From the NCBI RefSeq assembly GCF_014467235.1, contig NZ_NKHP01000005.1, forward strand, positions 158,952 to 222,951: DNA of 64,000 nt, written 5' to 3'. The notes beneath the pieces are model-generated. The model had not been told where the DNA came from, searched no databases, and worked only from the letters and a program-made list of their open reading frames with translations. The stretch comes from Xenorhabdus indica (lineage in GTDB: Bacteria > Pseudomonadota > Gammaproteobacteria > Enterobacterales > Enterobacteriaceae). Shown here piece by piece: positions 44,726-55,893 of the stretch (position 1 is the first letter of the stretch; every line of letters starts with the position of its first letter). The translations under genes and the position numbers were made by a program.

Positions 44726-45463
44726 CTATTGGGCGCCTCTTTGGCGCACAATCTCAAACAGGCAGATTCCTGTTGCTACCGATACATTCAGAGAAGAGAC
44801 TGAACCCACCATTGGAATGCTAATCAGTTCATCGCAATGTTCACGGGTCAATCGACGCATACCTTCACCTTCAGCCCCCATAATCAGAGCCATCGGGCCT
44901 GTCAGTTTGCTCTGATATAAAGCATGCGTGGCTTCCCCCGCAGTTCCCACAATCCAAACATTATTTTCTTGTAGTAAACGCAGAGTACGGGCAAGGTTCG
45001 TGACACGGATCAGCGGAACACTTTCTGCCGCACCACAGGCAACTTTTTTTGCGGTTGCGTTCAACTGAGCAGAACGATCACGAGGGACAATAACTGCATT
45101 AACTCCTGCCGCATCGGCAGTCCGCAGACAAGCTCCCAAATTATGCGGATCGGTGACACCATCCAGCACCAACAAGAAAGGATGTTCCCATTGAGCTAAC
45201 AGATCAGGTAAGTCATTCTCCTGATATTGTCGTCCAGGCTTAACCTTAGCAATAATACCCTGGTGTACCGCGTTCTCTGTCTGCACATCCAACCATTGAC
45301 GGTTAGCCAGTTGAACTGAAACACCGATATTTTCCAATTCCTGTAACAGCGGAGTTAAACGACGATCTTCGCGCCCTTTCAATACATAAACTTCCATAAA
45401 ACGCTGTGGATCACGTTCCAATAAGGCTTTAACGGCATGAATACCGTAGATAATTTCACTCAT
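44726..45463 (-). CDS. rlmB: 23S rRNA (Gm2251) methyltransferase RlmB
   Basis: SPOUT-class 2'-O-methyltransferase. The 245-residue protein has an N-terminal L30e-like substrate domain ([19 protein letters not shown]) and the knotted SAM-binding domain with [33 protein letters not shown] and [18 protein letters not shown]. It lies 76 bases downstream of rnr; in E. coli a block of genes separates rlmB from rpsF, but here they are adjacent. Confidence 0.97.
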   Translation of the reverse strand: MSEIIYGIHAVKALLERDPQRFMEVYVLKGREDRRLTPLLQELENIGVSVQLANRQWLDVQTENAVHQGIIAKVKPGRQYQENDLPDLLAQWEHPFLLVLDGVTDPHNLGACLRTADAAGVNAVIVPRDRSAQLNATAKKVACGAAESVPLIRVTNLARTLRLLQENNVWIVGTAGEATHALYQSKLTGPMALIMGAEGEGMRRLTREHCDELISIPMVGSVSSLNVSVATGICLFEIVRQRGAQ

Positions 45464-45486
45464 GACTGGATGATACCTAAAAAAAT

Positions 45487-45507
45487 AGAAGGCGGCAGAA
45501 ACCGCCC
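45487..45507 (-). terminator. Weak hairpin between rnr and rlmB
   Basis: The minus strand has GGCGG-TTTCTG-CCGCC followed by TTCTATTTTTTT. The T run is displaced by four bases, so partial termination is likely. Confidence 0.45.
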
Positions 45508-45539
45508 CTGATTATCTGTAGTTGTTAGCTTTTTGGCTG

Positions 45540-48005
45540 TCAGCTATTTTCTCGCGTTTTTTTCGCGCGTTTTGCTTTCAATTTTGCCGTGATCTTTTTG
45601 GTTTTGTCTGAAACTTTTTTCTTCTTACCTGATTTATTGTTTGGTTTGTCTTGTTCCGTTTTTTTCTTCTTACGGAACTCACTGTCTTGACGGAAAACAC
45701 GATCTGACTCGAAATTGGCTGATTTTTTATAATCTCGCCCTTTTTTGGCACTTTTACGTTCAGAAACGCCTTTTTTCTCTTTATCTCTTGCAGTCTTACC
45801 TTTATTACGAGCCTTGCGGGTGCTAGAAAGCAGAATAAAATCAATCTTGCGCTCATCCATGTGCACCGCTTCTACACGAATTTCCACTTCATCACCGAGT
45901 CGGTAAGTCTGCCCGGAAGATTCACCTATCAGACGCTGGCCGACATTATCATATCGGTAATAGTCATTATCTAATGTTGAAACATGCACCAAACCATCAA
46001 TGAAAAGATCATGCAGTCTGACGAAGAAACCAAAACCAGTTACACTGGTAATCAGACCAGTGAAAATATTACCTACCTGATCTTGCATGAAATCACATTT
46101 TAGCCAATCTGCCACATCTCTTGTCGCTTCATCAGCCCGACGTTCAGTCATCGAACAGTGGTCACCCAATTGTAGCATCTGCTCCATATCATTGTGCCAG
46201 CCACCCGTTGGTGTCCAATGCTGCTCAACAGTGCCATCCTCTTGTGCCAGCAGGTATTTAATCGCACGATGCAATGCCAAATCAGGATAACGGCGGATTG
46301 GCGATGTAAAATGTGCATAAGAACGCAGAGCAAGACCAAAATGCCCACGGTTTTCCGGATCGTAAATGGCCTGTTTCATAGAGCGCAATAACATCGTCTG
46401 CAATAGTTCATGATCAGGTCGTTCAGCAACTATTTTCATCAATTGAGCATAGTCTTTTGGCTCTGGTGTCATACCTCCCAATAGACTCAGCCCCAATTCA
46501 TTAAAGACTGAGCGTAAATTCAGAATACTTTCTTCTTTCGGTCGGTCATGAATACGATACAAAACAGGTTCACGCTGCTTTTCAACAAAACGGGCTGCCG
46601 CAATATTTGCCAGGATCATGCACTCTTCAATGAGTTTGTGAGCATCGTTACGTACTACCGGCTCAATCCGTTCAATACGACGTTCTGCATTGAAGATAAA
46701 CTTTGCTTCTTCAGATTCAAACGAAATAGCACCACGCTCATCACGCGACTTATCCAATGCCTGATAAAGTTCATGTAAATGCTCAATATGCTTTACTAAT
46801 GGTTTATAATGCTCACGCAGCTCTTGATCGCCCTGCAAGATTTTCCATACTTTGGTGTAAGTTAAACGAGCATGAGAATTCATTACAGCTTCGTAAAACT
46901 TGTATGAAGAGAGTCTCCCTTGGGCGGAAACTGTCATTTCGCATACCATACACAGGCGATCAACTTCCGGGTTAAGTGAACACAATCCATTCGACAGAAC
47001 TTCCGGCAACATCGGCACAACTTGCGATGGAAAATAAACTGAGTTACCACGGCTGCGTGCTTCGGTATCCAAAGGAGTTTGTGGGCGCACATAATAACTG
47101 ACGTCTGCAATCGCTACCCATAACCGCCAGCCACCGCCCCGTTTTCTTTCGCAATAAACCGCGTCATCGAAATCACGAGCATCTTCACCATCAATAGTAA
47201 CCAATGGTAATTCTCGTAAATCAACTCGCCCTTGTTTAGCCAATTCGGGTACATTCTCATCCAGATCAGCGACCTGTTTTTCCACCATTGGCGGCCAATT
47301 ATAGGGAATTTCATGGGTTCGAAGAGCAATATCAACCGCCATGCTTGTTCCCATCGTTTCACCGAGTACCTCAACAATTTTGCCAATCGCTTTAGTACGG
47401 CGAGTCGGGCGATTCGTCAATTCCACAACGACGACATTACCCATTCTTGCTCCACAGATCTCCTCTTTAGGGATCAAGATATCGAAGCACAAACGGCTAT
47501 CATCAGGTACAACAAACCCCATACCAGCATCAATAAAATACCGCCCAACAATTTGGCTGTTCTTTGGCTCCAACACTCTTACAACTCGAACTTCAACCCG
47601 ACCTTTACGATCCGGACGCAAAGGTTGTGCCAGTACAACATCGCCATGGATCGCCATTTTCATCTGCTCTGCCGACAAATAAAAATCTTCTTTGTGGCCT
47701 TCCACTCGCAGAAAACCGTAGCCATCACGATGACCAATCACTATACCCTTCAATAAGTCCAATCTTTCTGGTAACGCATAACATTGGCGGCGAGTGAAAA
47801 CTAATTGTCCATCACGTTCCATTGCCCGCAAACGACGGCGCAATGCTTCCTGTGCATCTGCGCTGGTTAACTGAAGTTCCTGTGCTAGTTCCTGACGACT
47901 TACCGGAGTGGTGTGTTTAGAAAGGATATCCAAGATATATTCCCGACTTGGGATAGGAGATTCGTATTTTTCAGCCTCTCGTTCCTGAAAAGGATCTTTT
48001 GACAT
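45540..48005 (-). CDS. rnr: Ribonuclease R
   Basis: Processive 3'-5' exoribonuclease able to degrade structured RNA, induced in cold and involved in tmRNA-linked decay. The 821-residue protein starts [19 protein letters not shown], with GAGG seven bases upstream; a longer frame that runs 20 codons back to the nsrR stop is rejected. It has cold-shock domains ([20 protein letters not shown]), the RNB catalytic domain with [16 protein letters not shown] (four aspartates), an S1 domain ([20 protein letters not shown]) and a very Lys-rich C-terminus. Same operon as nsrR and rlmB, as in E. coli. Confidence 0.97.
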   Translation of the reverse strand: MSKDPFQEREAEKYESPIPSREYILDILSKHTTPVSRQELAQELQLTSADAQEALRRRLRAMERDGQLVFTRRQCYALPERLDLLKGIVIGHRDGYGFLRVEGHKEDFYLSAEQMKMAIHGDVVLAQPLRPDRKGRVEVRVVRVLEPKNSQIVGRYFIDAGMGFVVPDDSRLCFDILIPKEEICGARMGNVVVVELTNRPTRRTKAIGKIVEVLGETMGTSMAVDIALRTHEIPYNWPPMVEKQVADLDENVPELAKQGRVDLRELPLVTIDGEDARDFDDAVYCERKRGGGWRLWVAIADVSYYVRPQTPLDTEARSRGNSVYFPSQVVPMLPEVLSNGLCSLNPEVDRLCMVCEMTVSAQGRLSSYKFYEAVMNSHARLTYTKVWKILQGDQELREHYKPLVKHIEHLHELYQALDKSRDERGAISFESEEAKFIFNAERRIERIEPVVRNDAHKLIEECMILANIAAARFVEKQREPVLYRIHDRPKEESILNLRSVFNELGLSLLGGMTPEPKDYAQLMKIVAERPDHELLQTMLLRSMKQAIYDPENRGHFGLALRSYAHFTSPIRRYPDLALHRAIKYLLAQEDGTVEQHWTPTGGWHNDMEQMLQLGDHCSMTERRADEATRDVADWLKCDFMQDQVGNIFTGLITSVTGFGFFVRLHDLFIDGLVHVSTLDNDYYRYDNVGQRLIGESSGQTYRLGDEVEIRVEAVHMDERKIDFILLSSTRKARNKGKTARDKEKKGVSERKSAKKGRDYKKSANFESDRVFRQDSEFRKKKKTEQDKPNNKSGKKKKVSDKTKKITAKLKAKRAKKTRENS

Positions 48006-48061
48006 CGCAATTCCTCTGTTGTCATCAGTAAGCTGTTTATCCCCATATTTCATTTCTTGTT

Positions 48062-48481
48062 TCATTTTGTCAGCAACAATTTATAAAGGGGACGATTGTC
48101 TTCGACCATATCGGCCAAAGTATATTGATTCAATTCTGCCAAAAAATTTTCTACTGCTCGATTCAATACTGATTTTAAACGACAAGCAGGTGTAATATGG
48201 CAACTACTACAATTAACTAATCCAAGTGGTTCTAATGCACGAACCACATCACCGATTTTAATCTCGCTGGCAGCCTTACCCAGACTAATGCCGCCATTTT
48301 TCCCCCTAACAGCATTAACTAGCCCCAAGTTACTCAGTTGATTAATTATTTTTACCATATGATTACGTGAGACACCGTAAACTTCCGTTACTTCAGTAAT
48401 GTTTGTCATCTGGCCTTCTGGTAAAGAAGCCATATAAATCAGGGCACGTAAGCCATAATCGGTAAAACTGGTTAACTGCAC
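48062..48481 (-). CDS. nsrR: Nitric-oxide-sensing repressor NsrR (Rrf2 family)
   Basis: Iron-sulfur repressor of NO-detoxifying genes. The 139-residue protein has the winged-helix block [20 protein letters not shown] and [12 protein letters not shown], and three cysteines at residues 91, 94 and 100 ([11 protein letters not shown]). In E. coli NsrR (141 residues), as I recall it, the same loop reads NCSSEFCHITPAC with cysteines 91, 96 and 102, so two residues are missing between the first and second ligand here. The DNA reads cleanly through this place. It heads nsrR-rnr-rlmB. Confidence 0.94.
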   Translation of the reverse strand: MQLTSFTDYGLRALIYMASLPEGQMTNITEVTEVYGVSRNHMVKIINQLSNLGLVNAVRGKNGGISLGKAASEIKIGDVVRALEPLGLVNCSSCHITPACRLKSVLNRAVENFLAELNQYTLADMVEDNRPLYKLLLTK

Positions 48482-49045
48482 ACTTACCTCTGGGTGGCTG
48501 AATATAACGGGGGGTTATTGATAACCAAACAAACAGATATTATTGGTTTATCATTAGCTGGTCACATTATGTGGGTATTTTAAAAATTAAGCAAAACGAG
48601 TGGCTCTCTTTTCCTTCTATCTCCTCAAAACACAAAATCAGATAGTAAACATAACTTTTTGTGGCGAGTGATAAAATTCGAAGCTATACGATTTTGCAAG
48701 AGAAAAAATCAAGGGCAATCATTACAAGAAGCTGATGAGCGTCTTAGCTCACCAGCAGATTATCTAAATATCAATTTATTTCACTTTATCAAACACTTCG
48801 GCTTGTCTGCCGAAAAATCAATCCAGGGATTGGTCCCAAGCAATTCTGAATGAGATACGCCAGGATCAACAATCTATTTTTTCTCGCAGCTACTGCTAAA
48901 CACAAAATGGCTGCTGGAAAAGGGATCATTAACTTGAAGAAGAACAAGGCAACAGGAATAAGTAGGTAGGCATTGTGGACTTGCCAGTGACTTAAACCGG
49001 GCATAAAGCCCGGTTGTAAATACTTTAAAGATTTAAAATCATCAA
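48482..49045. other. purA-nsrR intergenic region
   Basis: This 564-base gap has no supported gene. It contains the purA terminator (48996-49014), a small TTCGGC/GCCGAA hairpin near 48796-48817 and AT-rich DNA next to nsrR that should hold its promoter. Two frames of 64 and 71 codons overlap each other on opposite strands and have no recognisable product. Confidence 0.5.
48993..49018 (-). terminator. purA terminator
   Basis: ACCGGGC pairs with GCCCGGT around a five-base loop, followed by TTAAGT on the minus strand, 30 bases past the purA stop. The T run is weak. Confidence 0.6.
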
Positions 49046-50353
<1,308 letters not shown>

Positions 50354-50493
50354 TCACTCGGTTGCTTAAAAATGGATTCTAACATCTCATTTAGCACCTT
50401 TCAGTATTTTTTCTCACTTCTGTTATTTCGTTTCGTCATATTAATGGGCTGCTAAGTAAATATTGGTGATGATGGCAAACAAAAAACTAGCAT

Positions 50494-50526
50494 GAAAAAG
50501 CCACTGTAAGTTTTCTTACAGTGGCT
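50494..50526 (-). terminator. hflC terminator
   Basis: A perfect 11-base stem GCCACTGTAAG / CTTACAGTGGC with a four-base loop, followed by TTTTTC on the minus strand, between hflC and purA. Confidence 0.9.
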
Positions 50527-50586
50527 CAGATGAGATTTCTTTTTTCAATTCAGGCGAATATAAAACAATTCACCTATCAGAACTCA

Positions 50587-51597
50587 TTAGTGATCAACAC
50601 GGTTAACATGATCACGCTGTTTAGTCGGCTCTTTCATATAACGGAAGAAATCAGTATCCGGACTGAGAACCATGATATTCCCCTCATTCTTGAAACTTTT
50701 CTCATAAGCACGCAAGCTACGGATAAAAGCGTAGAAATCAGGATCTTTATTGAAAGCATCAGCAAACAGTTTAGTGGCTTCTGCATCGCCTTCACCACGT
50801 AAAACCAGTGCCTGACTATATGCCGCTGCTTTAATCTCAGTAGCAGATTTGTCAGCCGCTGCACGGACCTTCTCAGCTTCTTCCATACCCTGCGAACGAT
50901 GGCGACGAGCTACCGCTTCACGTTCTGCACGCATACGCTGGTAGATTGCACCAGAAACTTCATCAGGCAAGTTGATTTGCTTGATACGGACATCCACAAC
51001 TTCAATTCCTAACGCAGCCATACTGTTCGGGTTGAAAGCGGGTTGTTCACCTTTAGTTTCTTTCTTCACACGGGCAGCAGCAGAGACGATTGCACTGTCT
51101 GCGGAAGAATCATCGTCACTTGTACCCAGGTTCAGAGCATTACGCACATCCGTCGTCAAACGACCACGGGAGTCTGTCACAATACCACGAACATCCAGAC
51201 GACCAATTTCAGAACGCAGGCGGTCACTGAATTTACGTTTTAACAGCACTTCAGCTTGAGAAATCGAACCATTCCCCGTTGCCAGATAATAGCTACTGAA
51301 ATCTTTAATCCGCCATTTCAGATAAGAGTCAACAATCAGGTCCTTATTTTCACTTGTCAGAAAGCGATCAGCCTTGATATCCATCGTCTGGATACGAGCA
51401 TCAAGTGTTTTGACAGTTTCAATAAATGGAATTTTAAAATGCAGGCCGGGCTGATAAACCATTGGCTTATTTTCAGCATCACGCACCACTTTACCAAAGC
51501 GCAGCATAATACCACGCTGACCTTCATATACGATAAATATCGATGAATACAGCACAACCAATACGGCGGCAATAGCAAAGACGAACGACTTACGCAT
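50587..51597 (-). CDS. hflC: FtsH modulator HflC
   Basis: SPFH/band-7 membrane protein that assembles with HflK into a large periplasmic cage around FtsH. The 336-residue protein has an N-terminal membrane anchor (residues 5-24), the SPFH domain (EGQRGIMLRFGKVV) and an alanine/glutamate-rich helix near residue 230. The ATG lies two bases after the hflK stop. E. coli HflC is 334 residues. Confidence 0.97.
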   Translation of the reverse strand: MRKSFVFAIAAVLVVLYSSIFIVYEGQRGIMLRFGKVVRDAENKPMVYQPGLHFKIPFIETVKTLDARIQTMDIKADRFLTSENKDLIVDSYLKWRIKDFSSYYLATGNGSISQAEVLLKRKFSDRLRSEIGRLDVRGIVTDSRGRLTTDVRNALNLGTSDDDSSADSAIVSAAARVKKETKGEQPAFNPNSMAALGIEVVDVRIKQINLPDEVSGAIYQRMRAEREAVARRHRSQGMEEAEKVRAAADKSATEIKAAAYSQALVLRGEGDAEATKLFADAFNKDPDFYAFIRSLRAYEKSFKNEGNIMVLSPDTDFFRYMKEPTKQRDHVNRVDH

Positions 51598-51599
51598 GA

Positions 51600-52844
51600 T
51601 TATGGTCTCCCTTGTCTTGTCGTATCACCACGCAGGTTGTTTGAATCATCATAGCCAGAACTGCCATAACCAGAGTTGCTATAACTAGATGGCCCGTGTG
51701 TTGGTGTAGAATGTGTCGAGCTGCGTTGCTCCGATGTTACCTTTACTTCTGATGGCTTAACCTTTGCGGCTTCAGTTTGACTACGCAGAACCTGATCCAG
51801 TGGCAATACCAGCATGTTGTTGCTCTTTTCATTTGCAATCACTTTACGGGTATTACTTAGAATACGCTCCATTGTCTCAATATAAAGGCGCTCACGGGTA
51901 ATTTCCGGTGCAGCTTTATATTCTGGCAGGATTTTAGCGAAACTTGCCACTTCACCCTGTGCATTCAATACGACACTGACTTTATAGGCTTTAGCTTCTT
52001 CGATAATACGTTGAGCGTCACCCTTGGCAATCGGTAAGACAGAGTTTTTATAGGCTTCTGCTTCACGAATCGTTTTCTGCTCTTCTTCGCGGGCTGCGAT
52101 AACGTCATCAAACGCCGCTTTCACCTCTTCAGGTGGACGCGCAGTCTGGAAGTTAACATCCAACAAAGTGATCCCCATATTGTACGGACGAATGGTTTCT
52201 TCCAGTACCTTTTGGGTATCGTTACGCACAATAGTACGATCCGCAGTCAGGATTTTTTCCATTGTGTATTTGCCGACAACCCCGCGCACAGCACTGTCGG
52301 TCGCTTGACGCAGACTGTTATCAGGATTAGTGACATTGAAAAGATAAGCGGCAGGGTCAGTAACACGATACTGAACGTTCATTTCAGCACGTACTACGTT
52401 TTCATCCGATGTCAACATGACACCCGATGTTGCCAATTCACGAACAGATTCAACGTTAACAGCACGAACCCTGTCGATAAATGTCATCTTCCAGTTCAAG
52501 CCGGGCTGCACGATATGGCTAAATTTACCCAATCGGGTAACAACGCCACGTTCTGTTTCTTTAATGGTATAGAAACCACTTACAACCCAAACAGCAACTG
52601 CAGCAGCAACAGCGAGACCAATAAGACGCCCACCAAATTTAAAGTTCTGTCCAGAACCATTTCCACCTTTGTTTCCACCGAGACCACCGAGTTTTTCACT
52701 CAGTTTACGGAACAGATCGTCGAGATCAGTTGCCCCACGGTTTCGACCACCTTTATTGTTGCCGCCGGAGTTGCCGCCATTATTATTGCTGCTTCCCCAC
52801 GGGTCGCGGTCCTGTCCGTTATTACCGGGCTGATTCCACGCCAT
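51600..52844 (-). CDS. hflK: FtsH modulator HflK
   Basis: Partner of HflC. The 414-residue protein has a Gly/Asn-rich cytoplasmic N-terminus (residues 1-70), a membrane segment (about 76-98: LIGLAVAAAVAVWVVSGFY), the SPFH domain (ETERGVVTRLGKFSHIV) and a Ser/Gly-rich tail. GGAG lies seven bases before the ATG. E. coli HflK is 419 residues. The 320-base gap to hflX is longer than in E. coli and contains unusual structured sequence. Confidence 0.97.
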   Translation of the reverse strand: MAWNQPGNNGQDRDPWGSSNNNGGNSGGNNKGGRNRGATDLDDLFRKLSEKLGGLGGNKGGNGSGQNFKFGGRLIGLAVAAAVAVWVVSGFYTIKETERGVVTRLGKFSHIVQPGLNWKMTFIDRVRAVNVESVRELATSGVMLTSDENVVRAEMNVQYRVTDPAAYLFNVTNPDNSLRQATDSAVRGVVGKYTMEKILTADRTIVRNDTQKVLEETIRPYNMGITLLDVNFQTARPPEEVKAAFDDVIAAREEEQKTIREAEAYKNSVLPIAKGDAQRIIEEAKAYKVSVVLNAQGEVASFAKILPEYKAAPEITRERLYIETMERILSNTRKVIANEKSNNMLVLPLDQVLRSQTEAAKVKPSEVKVTSEQRSSTHSTPTHGPSSYSNSGYGSSGYDDSNNLRGDTTRQGRP

Positions 52845-53164
52845 GTTTTAGCTCCACTTTTAATTTTTCACTGGTTTTTCAGAGGTGACTGCTCTCCACC
52901 CTGACGGGTGAGGCTTCCCACTTCACAGGCCATTGCCTGTCCCTGACAGGTCTGACAGCGGCCTCCATGGGCAGAAACGATAACTTTCATCGTTTCGTAA
53001 GCAACCAATATTTTTGGGTGATACTTTTGACAGTGCTGATTTCGTCACTGCAATTCTGGCACAGTCATTTCATCACCACCATTCCATCACCGCTACTCCA
53101 TGACTTTAAGCACCTTGAAATGGCAGACAAAATGATACCTTGTTTGTCGTCCTGCGCCAATCAA
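52845..53164 (-). other. hflX-hflK gap with hairpin-rich sequence resembling an IS200/IS605 end
   Basis: No gene of normal size fits here. On the minus strand the part nearest hflK (52885-52921) reads GTGGGAAGCC, then the hairpin TCACCC-GTCA-GGGTGG, then AGAGCAGTCAC. This arrangement is like the right ends of IS605/IS1341-type elements, where a tnpB gene ends in an omega-RNA scaffold. A second hairpin, ACAGGCAATGGCCTGT, lies just upstream, at 52925-52940. A 40-codon frame (MKVIVSAHGGRCQTCQGQAM...) and an overlapping frame are open but unrecognised. It may be a decayed element; this is inference. Confidence 0.4.
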
Positions 53165-54445
53165 TCAGACAACATAGTCTGGTAAATTTGGCTCATGTTT
53201 GCACAGACGACGCCAATCAACCATTGGCATCCTGACTTCAAGCCCCAACTGGCCATCTTCTTCCATCCACTCACGTTCAATCGCCTGAAGCTGGTAAAAA
53301 CGACTACGTAAACGCCCTGCTTCTGGTGGAAGATGCAATTCATAATGCGCAATTTCCCCTGAAAGACGCTCAGTCAGCGCCTGTAATAACAGAGGGATAC
53401 CTTCTCCAGTCTGAGCAGAAAGCCAGACTCTCACCGGACGATTTTCCTCATCACGGTCAATACGGGGAACAAAATCAGCCAACATATCGATTTTGTTCAT
53501 CACCAGTAGGGAAGGGATCTCATGCGCCTCAATCTCTTCCAGGACACTATCAACAGCAAGGATATTTTCATCCAAACGATTATCTGACGCATCAACAACA
53601 TGAAGCAGCAATCTTGCCTGCCGGGTTTCTTGCAAAGTAGCCTTAAACGCTGCAACCAAATCATGAGGCAAATGACGAATGAAACCAACGGTATCAGCCA
53701 AGACAACCGGACCGACATCATTCACATTGATCCGACGCAATGTAGGGTCGAGAGTAGCAAAAAGCTGATCAGCAGCATATACCTCAGCTGAGGTTATTCT
53801 ATTGAATAAACTTGATTTCCCTGCGTTGGTATAACCGACGAGGGAAACAGTAGGAATATCCGCTTTATTACGTGCCTGACGCCCCTGTTCGCGTTGCTTT
53901 TCTACTTTATTGAGACGCCCCAGAATCTGCTTGATCTTGTCACGCAGCATACGGCGGTCTGATTCCAGCTGAGTTTCTCCCGGACCACGTAAACCAATCC
54001 CCCCTTTCTGGCGTTCAAGGTGAGTCCAACCCCGAACTAAACGGGTGGATAAATGACGCAATTGTGCAAGTTCTACCTGTAACTTACCTTCATGCGTTCT
54101 TGCCCGCTGGGCAAAAATATCCAGAATCACACCCGTGCGATCAACAACACGGCATTGACACAGGCGTTCAAGATTACGTTCCTGAGCAGGACTGAGTGTA
54201 TGATTAAACAACACCACATCTGCGCCACTGTTTTTGACTGCTTCAGCAATTTCTTCTGCTTTGCCTTCCCCGACAAAATATTTCGGATGCGGAGCCTTAC
54301 GGCTACCTGTCACTATCTGCACAGGAGAAACACCTGCGGAAGTCACCAATGATTCGAATTCACCGAGATTTTCCGTATCTTTTTCCTGTGAGAAAAAAAC
54401 ATGCACCAGAACAGCTAGTTCTCCGCCTTCATAACGATCAAACAA
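53165..54445 (-). CDS. hflX: Ribosome-associated GTPase HflX
   Basis: GTPase that splits stalled 70S ribosomes after heat or antibiotic stress. The 426-residue protein equals E. coli HflX. It has the N-terminal HflX domain ([21 protein letters not shown]), the [11 protein letters not shown] linker motif, G1 [12 protein letters not shown] near residue 203, [11 protein letters not shown] and NKID. The start is TTG, with GAGGGG eight bases upstream, giving the family start MFDRY. It follows hfq after a strong terminator. Confidence 0.97.
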   Translation of the reverse strand: MFDRYEGGELAVLVHVFFSQEKDTENLGEFESLVTSAGVSPVQIVTGSRKAPHPKYFVGEGKAEEIAEAVKNSGADVVLFNHTLSPAQERNLERLCQCRVVDRTGVILDIFAQRARTHEGKLQVELAQLRHLSTRLVRGWTHLERQKGGIGLRGPGETQLESDRRMLRDKIKQILGRLNKVEKQREQGRQARNKADIPTVSLVGYTNAGKSSLFNRITSAEVYAADQLFATLDPTLRRINVNDVGPVVLADTVGFIRHLPHDLVAAFKATLQETRQARLLLHVVDASDNRLDENILAVDSVLEEIEAHEIPSLLVMNKIDMLADFVPRIDRDEENRPVRVWLSAQTGEGIPLLLQALTERLSGEIAHYELHLPPEAGRLRSRFYQLQAIEREWMEEDGQLGLEVRMPMVDWRRLCKHEPNLPDYVV

Positions 54446-54477
54446 CGGTGCAACCCCTCAGGCTGAGTAAAATCCAT

Positions 54478-54521
54478 AGGAAAAACATAGGTAAAGTCTC
54501 CCTACCTATGTTTTTATTTAC
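54478..54521 (-). terminator. hfq terminator
   Basis: A 13-base perfect stem AAAAACATAGGTA / TACCTATGTTTTT with a nine-base loop. On the minus strand it ends in Ts, 20 bases past the hfq stop and upstream of hflX, so hflX depends on read-through or its own promoter. Confidence 0.9.
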
Positions 54522-54540
54522 ATCAGGCACTATCACTGAT

Positions 54541-54843
54541 TTATTCAGCGATATCATTTTCCTGCTGTGCCGCCGAGCTAGTATTAGCCTGATAATTTCC
54601 TACACTGGCTCCCACATTTGCATTGCTACCATGGTGAGACACTGGGCGAGAAGGCACAACAGTAGAGATGGCGTGTTTATAAACCATCTGACTGACTGTG
54701 TTTTTCAGCAAAATGACAAATTGGTCAAAAGATTCAATTTGACCCTGCAATTTGATGCCGTTGACTAAATAAATAGAAACCGGGACCCTTTCACGTCGTA
54801 ATGCGTTCAGGAATGGATCTTGCAAAGATTGCCCCTTAGCCAT
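54541..54843 (-). CDS. hfq: RNA chaperone Hfq
   Basis: Hexameric Sm-like chaperone for small RNAs. The 100-residue protein has the Sm1 motif ([21 protein letters not shown]), Sm2 motif ([14 protein letters not shown] with YKH at residues 55-57) and a disordered Ser/Asn-rich tail shorter or different from that of E. coli (102 residues). It lies 108 bases downstream of miaA, as usual. Confidence 0.98.
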   Translation of the reverse strand: MAKGQSLQDPFLNALRRERVPVSIYLVNGIKLQGQIESFDQFVILLKNTVSQMVYKHAISTVVPSRPVSHHGSNANVGASVGNYQANTSSAAQQENDIAE

Positions 54844-54951
54844 TCTATATTTTCCTTATTTTGTTGTTTTTAACTAAGAACCCATTGGTTCGAAAAATTA
54901 ACTACTCAAAAATGACACTTTGTACTGATCAATTGTACACAATCAATAAAT

Positions 54952-55893
54952 TTATGTACTAATAACCTGCATGACTGTATTTAGTGCTTGTTCAGGTTGA
55001 TCACTGTCCAACCAAGTCACATTGTCCCAACTCCTGAGCCATGTGATCTGACGCTTCGCTAGCTGGCGAGTCGCACAGATACCACGATAAACCATCTCAT
55101 CATGAGAGATTTCGCCTGCGAGATAAGACCACATCTGACGATAACCAACACAACGAATGGAAGGTAAATCTGTATGCAAATCGTTACGAGCATAAAGCGC
55201 TTTAACTTCATCTTCAAACCCTGATTTGATCATTTGTTCAAAACGGGCAGCAATGCGCTGATGCAGAACTTCACGGCTTGCAGGCGCAATCGCAAACTGA
55301 TGAACACGATAAGGCAATACTTCTCCAGACGTTTCAGTCAATGTAGTTAGAGTTTTACCCGAAATCCGAAAAACTTCCAGTGCACGAGTAAGACGTTGTG
55401 GATCATTTGGGTGAATTCTTGCGGCAGCGACCGGATCAATCTCCTGCAACTGCCGATGCAATGCGTCCCACCCCTCTTCCGCTGCTTGCTGCTCAATCTG
55501 TGCCCGCACGTTAGGATTTGCAGAAGGCAATGGCGATAATCCTTCTAGTAATGCTTTGAAATATAGCATGGTTCCGCCAACCAAGAGTGGAATTCTCCCG
55601 GCGGCCGTAATTTCTGCCATGTGTTTCACCGCATCACGACGAAAATCAGCAGCAGAATAAACTTCGGCAGGATCCAAAACATCAATCAAACGATGAGGTG
55701 CCTGTACCTGTTCTTCTGTGGAAGGTTTCGCTGTACCAATATCCATGCCACGATAAATCAATGCAGAATCAACGCTAATCAGTTCAACCGGAAGATGATG
55801 ACGTAAAGCGATTGATAATGCCGTTTTTCCTGAGGCAGTTGGCCCCATGATAAAAATGGCTGTAGGCAATTGTTGAGTTTTTAAATCACTCAT
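54952..55893 (-). CDS. miaA: tRNA dimethylallyltransferase MiaA
   Basis: Adds the isopentenyl group to A37 of tRNAs reading codons that start with U. The 313-residue product starts [18 protein letters not shown] and has the P-loop GPTASGKT near residue 18, the [16 protein letters not shown] motif and the [15 protein letters not shown] motif. The start overlaps the mutL end by eight bases; a 31-codon longer frame inside mutL is rejected because the E. coli protein begins at MSD. The visible SD is weak, so coupling to mutL translation is likely. Confidence 0.97.
   Translation of the reverse strand: MSDLKTQQLPTAIFIMGPTASGKTALSIALRHHLPVELISVDSALIYRGMDIGTAKPSTEEQVQAPHRLIDVLDPAEVYSAADFRRDAVKHMAEITAAGRIPLLVGGTMLYFKALLEGLSPLPSANPNVRAQIEQQAAEEGWDALHRQLQEIDPVAAARIHPNDPQRLTRALEVFRISGKTLTTLTETSGEVLPYRVHQFAIAPASREVLHQRIAARFEQMIKSGFEDEVKALYARNDLHTDLPSIRCVGYRQMWSYLAGEISHDEMVYRGICATRQLAKRQITWLRSWDNVTWLDSDQPEQALNTVMQVIST

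Noticed and set aside
48659..49004. Two opposing short frames in the purA-nsrR gap
   Set aside because: They overlap one another, lack good start sites and resemble nothing known; the gap is better explained as regulatory.
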